64,000 bases of DNA from Candidatus Amarobacter glycogenicus (GTDB lineage: Bacteria > Chloroflexota > Dehalococcoidia > Tepidiformales > Tepidiformaceae): NCBI GenBank assembly GCA_016719395.1, contig JADJZF010000015.1, forward strand, positions 62,001-126,000, written 5' to 3'. Below are positions 8,860 to 17,330 of the stretch, piece by piece (position 1 is the first letter of the stretch; each line of letters opens with the position of its first letter). Below the pieces are notes generated by a model that made no database searches, was not told where the DNA came from, and worked only from the letters and a program-made list of their open reading frames with translations. The position numbers and the translations under genes were made by a program.

Positions 8860-9539
8860 CAGATTCAGGCGAGCGTCTGGACCGGTTCATCGAGCGAGTG
8901 GCGAGCCTCGGCGCGGCGACCGGTCTGCATCCCTCGGCGCTCCTGCAGGAGGTCCACGATGCCGCCGTCGCGGCAGTCCGCGACCACTCCGTTCCCAATT
9001 CGTATTTGTTGCTGCTCGCCCCGGCAGACATTCGGGCGCTTGAAGCCCACACGGATGAACTCAGGGCCGGTATCACGCGAATGCTTGAGGAACTGGTAGC
9101 TTCGCGCGGGCTTCGGACACTGGGGCCGTGGCAGGTCGAGCTCGAGGAGGCGCCCACGATGAGTACGGGAGGAATTGCCGTGCGTGTGGCCTTTCGCAAC
9201 CCGGCGTCGCCGAATGTCGTTCCGGCACAGTCGACCGAGACAATCCGACGCCACCGGGGCGTTTTCCTGGTCATCGATGGGGCCGACCGCGTGCCACTTA
9301 CGCACACGCCTTTCACGATTGGTCGGGCACCGGGTTGTGACCTCGTTCTTCACGACCTCGCCGTCTCGCGCCGCCATGCGCGCATCGAATCCGGCCCGGA
9401 TGGGTCGCTTTCCGTCCGGGATCTGGGCAGCCGCAACAAGCTGGGCAGGGCTGGCCGGGCCTTCGATGAACTCCCGTTCGCACCGGGCGAAACGGTGCGC
9501 CTGGGATCGACCGAGCTCACGCTGGAGGTTCTCCCGTGA
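8856..9539 (+). CDS. FhaA-like protein (DUF3662 + FHA domain)
   Basis: 227 residues overlapping the PBP stop by 4 bases. Residues 1-110 form a helical DUF3662-like region (RLDRFIERVASLGAATG; APADIRALEAHTDELRAGITRML), and residues 130-225 are an FHA domain. The domain carries the phosphothreonine-binding landmarks FTIGRAPGCDLVLHD, VSRRHARIE and VRDLGSRNK. FHA domains read Ser/Thr phosphorylation, and in actinobacteria FhaA works beside PbpA, RodA and PknA/B in wall growth. A membrane Ser/Thr kinase is encoded 1.7 kb away, making it the obvious writer. No membrane segment. Confidence 0.9.
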   Translation: MTDSGERLDRFIERVASLGAATGLHPSALLQEVHDAAVAAVRDHSVPNSYLLLLAPADIRALEAHTDELRAGITRMLEELVASRGLRTLGPWQVELEEAPTMSTGGIAVRVAFRNPASPNVVPAQSTETIRRHRGVFLVIDGADRVPLTHTPFTIGRAPGCDLVLHDLAVSRRHARIESGPDGSLSVRDLGSRNKLGRAGRAFDELPFAPGETVRLGSTELTLEVLP

Positions 9540-9979
9540 GTGGTTCTGACGAACTGCTCGTGCTTCGCCTCGGGCTGATAGCGGTAATCTTCGTCTTCGC
9601 GCTAGCGGTGGCCGTGAGCCTCCGTTCGAGCCTGGGAGTGCGGGAGCCAGCGCAGCGCGGTGCGCCGGGACAGAAAGCGTGGCGACTCGTCGTGCTCGTC
9701 CCCGGCGACGGTGGCCTCGTTCGTGGCGCCCGCTTCTCGCTCGCCGGGATGATGGTCCTGGGCCGGGACAGTCGTGCCGGGATCGTGCTGCCGGATGCTT
9801 CGGTTTCGGCAAGCCACGCATCGGTCGAACGAGTTGGAGGCGAGTGGAGGGTCATCGACCTCGGTAGCACGAACGGCACGTTCATCGATGGCCGGCGCGT
9901 CGGGGATAGCGGTGCGTTCTTGCGCATGGGACAGAGACTCGCGCTCGGGAGCGTGGTCCTTCAGCTCGAGTTGGAGTGA
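9536..9979 (+). CDS. FhaB-like membrane-anchored FHA protein
   Basis: 147 residues, GTG start overlapping the fhaA-like stop by 4 bases (GTGA). One N-terminal transmembrane helix (LRLGLIAVIFVFALAVAVSL) is followed by a linker and an FHA domain with MVLGRDSRAGIVLPD, VSASHASVE and DLGSTNGTFIDG, the last being a textbook FHA loop. It is expected to dock phosphorylated partners at the membrane during cell-wall synthesis, as FhaB/FipA does in mycobacteria. The last 19 bases overlap the 3' end of the opposite-strand ftsW-like gene. Confidence 0.9.
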   Translation: MSGSDELLVLRLGLIAVIFVFALAVAVSLRSSLGVREPAQRGAPGQKAWRLVVLVPGDGGLVRGARFSLAGMMVLGRDSRAGIVLPDASVSASHASVERVGGEWRVIDLGSTNGTFIDGRRVGDSGAFLRMGQRLALGSVVLQLELE

Positions 9980-11244
9980 CCGCGGCCCGCGATGCCGCAA
10001 ACCAGGCCGACCAGCGCGAAGTTCACAACCAGGCTCGAACCGCCGTAGCTCACGAAGGGAAGCGTTATGCCGGTTGTGGGGATCAGGCGCAGATTGCCGG
10101 CGATGATCACCGCGGCCTGGATCGCTAGCAGCAGCGCGATACCGGCGCACACCAGCCTTCCGTAGTTCGTCGATGCCTTGAGCGACGCCTGGAGCCCTGC
10201 GTGAAGGAGTACGACGTATAACAGGACGATGCCGAATGCACCGGCAAGGCCGAGCTCCTCTGCGATCGCACTGAAGACATAATCCGTCGCCACCGCGGGA
10301 ATTGCGTCCGGCTGTCCCATCCCGAGACCCGTTCCCGTGACCCCGCCCGCCTGGATGGCATACGTCGCCTGCAGTGCCTGGTACCCGGTCCCGTCCGGGT
10401 CCGTTCCAGGGTGAAGCCACGCATCGACTCGCACCTGTGCATGGTCGAAGGCGAAGTAACCTGCGAAGCCCGTGAGTGACAGCAGGACCAGGCCCCCGGC
10501 AAGGTACCAGAGCCGCCCGGTTGCCACGTAGAGCAGACTCACCGTTAGCAGGACCAGCAAGGCGATCGAGCCCAGGTCTCGCAGGAGGGCGAGGGCCGCC
10601 GTTGTAGAGAGCACCAGCGCGAGCAACGGCACGAGATAGGGGAGGCTGGAATAGGTGCGGTTGCCGAGTCTAATCGACGGTGCAGCGAGTGCCGCTCCCC
10701 GCTCGCTCAGGAATCCGGCGAGGAAGAGGACGAGCAGTAGCTTGATGAACTCCGTTGTCTGGACGCTTTGTCCTCCGACGTTCACCCACAACCGCGCGCC
10801 ATTGATCGTCTGGCCGAAGAGCCCCGTCGCGACAAGCAGCGTCAGCGCCAGCGCGCCAGAGGTGTACGTGTACCGGCGCAAAACTTCGTGTCTGGTGCCC
10901 AGGTAGGTGCACGCACCGAAGGCGACGATGCCGGCAGAGACCCAGTTCGCCTGGTCGGAGGCCGAATCCGGAGCCAGCCGCAGGACGAACGCGAGTCCGA
11001 CGGCGGCGAGGAAGCTCGAAACTGCATACAGTTCGGCCGGCGCACGCGGCGCCATGAGCCGGAGCGCGACGTTCCCGGCGAGCGCCGAAAGCGCGAACTG
11101 CGCTACGATCCGGGCCGTGTTACCCGGAATGATCACCGCCGCCGCTGTCAGGGAACGCCAGGCAACGGCCAGGAACGCCAGCGCGCCCAGGAGCAGGAAG
11201 AATTCCACGTTGCGCTCGCGGGAGAACACCTCGCCAGGTTTCAT
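9961..11244 (-). CDS. FtsW/RodA/SpoVE family peptidoglycan polymerase
   Basis: 427 residues from the ATG at 11244; a longer open frame upstream is the antisense of the kinase gene. About ten to twelve transmembrane helices. SEDS landmarks: GARLWVNVGGQSVQTTEFIKL (periplasmic loop and catalytic region), ATGRLWYLAG, SAIAEELGLAGA and the C-terminal GITLPFVSYGGSSL. SEDS proteins polymerise lipid II glycan together with a class B PBP such as the one at 7460. It is transcribed opposite to the rest of the cluster. FtsW and RodA cannot be separated from sequence alone; the neighbours suggest a RodA-like elongation role. Confidence 0.93.
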   Translation of the reverse strand: MKPGEVFSRERNVEFFLLLGALAFLAVAWRSLTAAAVIIPGNTARIVAQFALSALAGNVALRLMAPRAPAELYAVSSFLAAVGLAFVLRLAPDSASDQANWVSAGIVAFGACTYLGTRHEVLRRYTYTSGALALTLLVATGLFGQTINGARLWVNVGGQSVQTTEFIKLLLVLFLAGFLSERGAALAAPSIRLGNRTYSSLPYLVPLLALVLSTTAALALLRDLGSIALLVLLTVSLLYVATGRLWYLAGGLVLLSLTGFAGYFAFDHAQVRVDAWLHPGTDPDGTGYQALQATYAIQAGGVTGTGLGMGQPDAIPAVATDYVFSAIAEELGLAGAFGIVLLYVVLLHAGLQASLKASTNYGRLVCAGIALLLAIQAAVIIAGNLRLIPTTGITLPFVSYGGSSLVVNFALVGLVCGIAGRGHSNSS

Positions 11245-11250
11245 TACGCG

Positions 11251-12561
11251 TTGAACGCCTCCGACGTCATCGACGGACGATACCGGCTGGAGCGCTTGCT
11301 CGGAACTGGCGGCATGGCCGAGGTGTGGCTGGCGGAAGACCAGCGTCTCCGTCGATGGGTCGCGGTGAAGGTCCTCCACGAGCAGTTCTCCGGGACCGGC
11401 TCAGAGCTTGTCGCCGCCTTCGAACGCGAGGCAACGGTCATCGCCCGGATGCAGCACCAGAACATCGTGGGTGTCTACGATGCCGGCTCCCATGACGGCC
11501 GCCGCTACATCGTGATGGAATACGTCCATGGGTACTCGTTGCGCCAGTTGCTGGAGACCCAGGGGCGGATGACCGAAGCCGAAGCGATCCGGTACGGCGT
11601 TCAAATTGCCTCGGCGCTGCATTACGCGCATGGCCAGGGGGTCGTCCACTGCGACATCAAGCCCGAGAACGTTTTGATCAACGAGGCCGGAGTAGCGAAG
11701 GTTGCCGACTTCGGCGTGGCCGAAACGCTCACCCGGACCATGGCGCCCGGACAGGCGCAGGACCTTCTCGGGACGATTGCCTACCTTGCACCCGAGATTA
11801 TCGAGGGCTCGGACCCGTCTCCGTCATCCGATATCTACTCCCTCGGCCTTACGTTATTCGAACTGGTCGCCGGACGGACTCCGTTTTCCGGCGCCAGCGC
11901 TGGCGCGGCACTCGGCCAGCGCCTCGCGACGCCGGCTCCGCCGCTACGCACGTTCGCTCGTGGGGCAAGCATCGAACTGGAGTCAACGCTGGCCCGTGCC
12001 CTGGCCCTGTCTCCTGCGGACCGTTACCCAAATGCGGCCGTCTTCGGCGCTGCGCTCCAGCGCGTTCCTCGTACCTCAGGAACCCCGGTTGCTCCCATCG
12101 CCGCCCCTCCCGGGCGGCCGCCGCAGGTCCCTCGCCGTCACGACACGGCCCGTGTCGTCCGTGCTCCCGCCCCGAACCGGGATGGTCCCGGCATGGCGGC
12201 AGTGATGCTCGCGGTTGGTCTGGTCGGCGCGGCGATTGTGGTGGGTGTTGCGGCTGCCCTCTGGCTCTCCCGCGATGGCGGTGATGATGGCGGCACAATT
12301 GTCCCGTCGCCAACACCTACCCTGACTGCTCAACCGGTCACGAAGACGCCACAGCCTTCCCCGACAGGCACCCCGACTGCCTCGCCGAGCCCTACACGCA
12401 CAGTGCAACCAACGGCCACCCCGACTCCGCCCCAGGTCGCCACCGCAACTCGGACACCGACTAAGACGCCAGCCGCCTCCGCAACGTCGACCGCTACGGC
12501 CCCGGCGCCCACACAGACACTGTCTCCAACGACCGCGCCAACAGCCACGGCCACCCCGTAG
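11251..12561 (+). CDS. Membrane Ser/Thr protein kinase with Pro/Thr-rich extracellular tail
   Basis: About 436 residues from a TTG. Kinase domain residues 8-270: glycine loop LGTGGMAEVW, lysine in VAVKVL (K40), catalytic HCDIKPEN near residue 134, DFG in VADFGVAE, and LAPEI. A transmembrane helix (MAAVMLAVGLVGAAIVVGV) is followed by about 85 residues almost entirely of Pro, Thr, Ser and Ala. There are no PASTA domains, unlike PknB. It presumably phosphorylates targets read by the two FHA proteins and envelope enzymes nearby. The start is chosen by homology. Only 6 bases separate it from the divergent ftsW-like start, which leaves no normal promoter region. Confidence 0.92.
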   Translation: MNASDVIDGRYRLERLLGTGGMAEVWLAEDQRLRRWVAVKVLHEQFSGTGSELVAAFEREATVIARMQHQNIVGVYDAGSHDGRRYIVMEYVHGYSLRQLLETQGRMTEAEAIRYGVQIASALHYAHGQGVVHCDIKPENVLINEAGVAKVADFGVAETLTRTMAPGQAQDLLGTIAYLAPEIIEGSDPSPSSDIYSLGLTLFELVAGRTPFSGASAGAALGQRLATPAPPLRTFARGASIELESTLARALALSPADRYPNAAVFGAALQRVPRTSGTPVAPIAAPPGRPPQVPRRHDTARVVRAPAPNRDGPGMAAVMLAVGLVGAAIVVGVAAALWLSRDGGDDGGTIVPSPTPTLTAQPVTKTPQPSPTGTPTASPSPTRTVQPTATPTPPQVATATRTPTKTPAASATSTATAPAPTQTLSPTTAPTATATP

Positions 12562-12568
12562 GACGAAA

Positions 12569-12606
12569 CAGCAAAAGGCCCGGCGCACGCGCCGGGCCCT
12601 TTGCTG
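12569..12606. terminator. Strong bidirectional terminator
   Basis: A 17-bp stem with one mismatch (left arm CAGCAAAAGGCCCGGCG) and a 4-nt loop, with A-rich and T-rich ends, lies between the convergent kinase and oppF-like genes. Confidence 0.88.
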
Positions 12607-12628
12607 TTGCTGCGTTGTGGACAGCGGG

Positions 12629-13682
<1,054 letters not shown>

Positions 13683-13699
<17 letters not shown>

Positions 13700-14682
13700 C
13701 TGGCACCTCCCGACGGACGCGATCAGATTCCCAACACGCCGCGTAGTGCTTCTCCGCGACGAGTTTGAACGGTGGATACTCTTCCTTGCAGCGGTCGACG
13801 CGCCACGCGCACCGCGGGAAGAAGGGGCACCCGGGTGGCAGATGAGCGAGGTCCGGCGGCAAGCCTTCGATGGGCACGAGCTTCTTTCCGCGTCTCATCG
13901 AGGCGAGGCACGGAATTGAGGAGGCCCACCGTATAGGGGTGCTTCGGGTTGTTGTACAGCTCGGCCGCGGATGCGGTCTCGATCACCTTACCCGCATACA
14001 TCACGTTTACGCGGTCTGCATAGCGGGCAACCACGCCGAGGTTGTGGGTGATGATGATGACCGCTGTGCCGAACTCGCGGCTCAGGCGGCTCATGACCTC
14101 CAGGATCTGGGCCTGGATGGTCACGTCGAGAGCGGTTGTGGGCTCGTCCGCGAGCAAGAGCTTCGGGTTGCAGCTCATGGCCATCGCGATCATGACGCGC
14201 TGGCGCATCCCTCCCGAGAACTGGTGGGGGTAGTCGTCGAGGCGGTTTCGCGCCTCGGGGATGCCCACCATCTCGAGCAATTCGGCAGCGCGGTCGCGCG
14301 CGGCTTTGCCATGGAGGTCCATGTGCAACTCGAGCGCTTCGGTCATCTGTCGCCCAATCGTCAACACAGGGTTGAGCGATGTCATCGGCTCCTGGAAGAC
14401 CATGGCGATTTCGTTGCCGCGGACCTTGCGAATCTCGTCCTCATCGAGTTTGAGGATGTCCCGCCCCTGGAAGAGGATTTCGCCCGAGACAATCTTACCT
14501 GGCGGCTGGGGGATGAGACGGAGGATGGACAGCGCCGAAACGCTCTTTCCACAACCCGATTCACCCACGAGCCCTAGCGTCTCGCCTTCTTCCACGACAT
14601 AAGAGGTTCCGTCAACGGCCTTGACGACCCCCTCCTGCGTGTAGAAGTACGTTCGCAGGTCTTTGACCTCGAGTAGCGCCAT
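13683..14682 (-). CDS. Oligopeptide/dipeptide ABC transporter ATP-binding protein (OppD/DppD type), one frame break
   Basis: Starts at ATG 14682 after AAGGAGAAGGG, giving MALLEVKDLRTYFYTQEGVV. Walker A GESGCGKSV, Q-loop MVFQEPMTSLNPVL, signature FSGGMRQRVMIAMA and Walker B LLADEPTTALDVTIQ are intact. Near 13897 the frame drifts into an implausible Arg-rich tail. Removing one A restores GKKLVPIEGLPPDLAHLPPG and the C-terminal cysteine motif CPFFPRCAWRVDRC, ending at 13683. Upstream lie tRNA-Leu and tRNA-Lys, so the transporter's permeases must be encoded elsewhere. Confidence 0.9.
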
Positions 14683-14751
14683 CCCTTCTCCTTTCGCCCA
14701 CCCGTCCCACCGGATGGTGCGGCGACGCCGCGTTGACTCCCGTGTTCGAGT

Positions 14752-14836
14752 GTGGGGAAGGGGAGACTCGAACTCCCACGCCTTTCGGCACATGATCCTA
14801 AGTCATGCTCGTCTGCCAGTTCCGACACTTCCCCAC
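14752..14836 (-). tRNA. tRNA-Leu(TAG)
   Basis: 85-nt class II tRNA with acceptor arms GTGGGGA/TCCCCAC, a long variable arm and a T-loop GGGAGTTCGAGTCTCCC. The anticodon loop CTTAGGA gives TAG. CCA is not encoded. Confidence 0.93.
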
Positions 14837-14883
14837 GCGAGCGGTCCGGGCCTGCTCGCGCGGGCCCGTTCGGAACAGGGAGG

Positions 14884-14959
<76 letters not shown>

Positions 14960-15055
14960 CCCTCAGGACGCGCGGGAGTATATCACGCTCTATTTGCTTG
15001 GCTGCAAATCCTGGGTACTTAACGATAATAGCGAGAATGACAGTATGCGTCACCG

Positions 15056-16069
15056 ATGACCCTGGTGATGCGTGATTCCCGTGACACCGATTACGCGCTC
15101 GTGTTGGCCGCAGCCTCTTTGCCGAAAGCCCGGACAGAACTTTCCCCCGCCAATGTGGATAATCCCGTCGTGAACGACCTTGCCCACACACTGCAACCGC
15201 TCATCGCAGGGCGACGGCGCGCCATCTGCTGCCACAGCGGGACACTGTCGGGCCGGTTTCCACCGAACTCACTCGCAGGTGTCGCGGAGTGCGTCGAAGC
15301 CAGGGCTCCGCGGGTCGAGGTTGATGTCCGCTTCATGGCCGACGATGCCATGCTCATCTTCCACGACGCCGGGCTGGATCCGTCCACGTCCGGGTCCGGC
15401 AAAGTCGCGAACCTCACGCGGGCGGACCTCGCCGACGTCAGTTATAGATGGGGTAGTCCACATGGCCTGTGCTTCCTCGAAGACGTCGTCGACCTGGTCC
15501 GAGGAAGCGCCACCATGCTCCAGGTCGACCTGAAGCTCATGCGGCCGATCACGGACCGGCGCGCTGAGGCCTTGCAGACTGCACTCAAGCCTCTCTCGGG
15601 CAACGTCATCGTGGGGTCCCAGGCGCATTGGAACCTGCGAAGCCTGGTCCGGGTGCCGATCGCTTTCGACCCCACCCTGCAGTGGCACTACGACCCGGAG
15701 CGAACATTCGCCGAAGCCTTGCCCAGGACGCTTGGCATACACGGGCTCTGGGATGACGCGCCGATTGCGGTCATCCGGCACGCGACGCCCGAAACGTACG
15801 CAGAGTCTCGTATTCGAGACATTCGCGCCCTGCTTCCCGCTGCCGTCGAATGGATGGTCGACTTTGCCACGATTTTCCGCCTGGCCGAGTTCGGTGTGGC
15901 GCTGGGCGACCGCCTGAGGGAGGTAGGTTGCGCCCTGGCCGCATGGACCGTCCGCGAGGACACTCCTTCACGCCGCGATGTCGTCCAGCGGCTCTACGCC
16001 CTCGGGACGGAGACGATCATCACTGACGCACCGCTCCTCGTAGCGGAAGACGCCGCCGCAGCTCTGTAA
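15056..16069 (+). CDS. Glycerophosphodiester phosphodiesterase-like protein
   Basis: Up to 337 residues; the true start may be further in, for example GTG near 15170, since the first 40 residues are not conserved-looking. The TIM-barrel GDPD pattern is recognisable: CCHSGTLSGRFPPNSLAG in the position of HRG-x(n)-PENT, then EVDVRFMADDAMLIFHDAGLD with the metal-binding E-x-D and catalytic HD, then LQVDLK and a C-terminal AWTVREDTPSRRDV and GTETIITDAP. It would hydrolyse glycerophosphodiesters to glycerol-3-phosphate and an alcohol. The HRG arginine is replaced by Ser, which is unusual. No signal peptide, so probably cytoplasmic. Confidence 0.75.
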   Translation: MTLVMRDSRDTDYALVLAAASLPKARTELSPANVDNPVVNDLAHTLQPLIAGRRRAICCHSGTLSGRFPPNSLAGVAECVEARAPRVEVDVRFMADDAMLIFHDAGLDPSTSGSGKVANLTRADLADVSYRWGSPHGLCFLEDVVDLVRGSATMLQVDLKLMRPITDRRAEALQTALKPLSGNVIVGSQAHWNLRSLVRVPIAFDPTLQWHYDPERTFAEALPRTLGIHGLWDDAPIAVIRHATPETYAESRIRDIRALLPAAVEWMVDFATIFRLAEFGVALGDRLREVGCALAAWTVREDTPSRRDVVQRLYALGTETIITDAPLLVAEDAAAAL

Positions 16070-16188
16070 ACAGGCTGTAAATTCGTCACCAACGGGCAAC
16101 GCAATAGCACCCGCGTAAGGCGGTTGGAATCGAGCGGCCCGGTCGAAACTGGGGATAGGGAGAGAAATCGGGCAGGGAGTAAAGAAGT

Positions 16189-16380
16189 ATGAAGCGGCTT
16201 ATGACCACGCTGCTTGCACGCCGCTGCAGCGCAGGCGAATCCGACGAGGCCGGCCAGGGCCTCGCCGAGTACGCGCTGATCCTCGGGCTCATCGCCGTTG
16301 TATGCATCGGCGCCTTGTCCGGCCTCGGGTCCGCAATCGTGAACTCTGCTGGCTTCACGGTCCTGCCCGGAGCGCTTTAG
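16189..16380 (+). CDS. Flp/Fap-type pilin
   Basis: 63 residues, ATG preceded by an AG-rich SD (GGGAGTAAAGAAGT). A basic N-terminus with acidic stretch (CSAGESDEAGQG) precedes the Flp signature GQGLAEYALILGLIAVVCIG, where prepilin peptidase would cut before or near the LAEYALI glutamate segment. It would be the major subunit of a tight-adherence pilus. No tad assembly genes (tadA, tadB, prepilin peptidase) are in the window, so it is an orphan. A perfect terminator follows 24 bases later. Confidence 0.9.
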   Translation: MKRLMTTLLARRCSAGESDEAGQGLAEYALILGLIAVVCIGALSGLGSAIVNSAGFTVLPGAL

Positions 16381-16404
16381 GCAGAGCTCGGGGCGACGGA
16401 AGCT

Positions 16405-16443
16405 GAAATGGCGCCAACCAGGATTTCAGGTTGGCGCCATTTC
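16405..16443. terminator. Terminator after the Flp pilin
   Basis: Perfect 15-bp stem (GAAATGGCGCCAACC) with a 9-nt loop and A/T-containing ends, between the pilin and the convergent CAP-domain gene. Confidence 0.88.
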
Positions 16444-16473
16444 GCGTGCCTGCGGGGAGCTTCCGTCCGGTCG

Positions 16474-17184
16474 TCAGTCCCTCGAGAGCAGTGAGAACCA
16501 GGAGCGGTAGACGGACGGAGTCGGTGTTGAGGTAGGAGTAGGACTTGGCGTCGTCGTCGGCGTTGTCTGGGTCGAACCCCCGCCCGTGCCCCCGGGACAG
16601 GCGCCTGAAGATGCGAAAATCAGCGTCACCCATGCGACCTTTTTCCCGTCGGCCGAGACGGCCTTTGCCACCCCGACGCATCGCACAGGGAGCCCGACAT
16701 TCGATGGGACCCACACGCCACCGCCCCCCTCGGACGTCATGGTATTGAGCGCCTGCTGGGGACTCACCGAGACGGGATTGGAGGACTGCACGACCGCGAG
16801 ACCTTCGCCTCCAGCAGCCTGGTTCGCCGGATAGCCGCAGTTCATCGCCCGTGCTGCCCAGGGATACCCGGTCGTTCCGTCTGCGTAATGGCCCGAAGCT
16901 CCCGGGGTGTTCGCCAGGAACTGCGCGTAGCCGGCAGCGGCGGCGTTCAGCGCGCCAGACTGGGAAAGCGGGTAAGACCCGGCGATGTTGGTGTTGCGCC
17001 AGCTTTGCAGGAGCCCCAGGAATGTGGTCTCTTCGGCGGACGGCGAGTGCGCGACACAAGGGGCGATGGCGTGCACATCGCCGGCTCTGGGGCTCAGGCT
17101 GGCGAACACGGTCGCGATGACCCCGGCCGTGGCAAGAGCCACCGCCGTCCAGCCCGGGAATAGCCTGAATACAGCTCTTTGCAT
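16474..17184 (-). CDS. Secreted CAP (SCP/PR1)-like domain protein
   Basis: 236 residues with an N-terminal hydrophobic segment (AVALATAGVIATVFASL) acting as signal or anchor. The body fits a degenerate CAP/SCP domain: LLQSWRNTNIAGSYPLSQSGALNAAAAGYAQFLA is the typical first helix pair, followed by GHYADGTTGYPWAARA and GGEGLAV, with a late VGLPVRCVGVAKAV strand. A Pro/Thr-rich tail (TTPTTTPSPTPTSTPTPS) ends the protein, the same style as the kinase tail. A surface or extracellular role is likely; biochemical function is unknown. Confidence 0.65.
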   Translation of the reverse strand: MQRAVFRLFPGWTAVALATAGVIATVFASLSPRAGDVHAIAPCVAHSPSAEETTFLGLLQSWRNTNIAGSYPLSQSGALNAAAAGYAQFLANTPGASGHYADGTTGYPWAARAMNCGYPANQAAGGEGLAVVQSSNPVSVSPQQALNTMTSEGGGGVWVPSNVGLPVRCVGVAKAVSADGKKVAWVTLIFASSGACPGGTGGGSTQTTPTTTPSPTPTSTPTPSVYRSWFSLLSRD

Positions 17185-17330
17185 AACACCAACCGCGGGG
17201 GCGCTGGGTCCGAAACGACCATAACACGCACCAACTTGCGATGGTCAAGCCCTCTTGCATGGTGCCCGCCGCCACAAAGCGTTACCATGCAGGCGACAAA
17301 CGCAGTCATTGAGAAGGGGCGGCCCGGTTC

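Noticed and set aside
12301..12561. Low-complexity Pro/Thr tail of the kinase as a repeat element
   Set aside because: It is coding sequence for a disordered extracellular tail, not a DNA repeat with a fixed unit.
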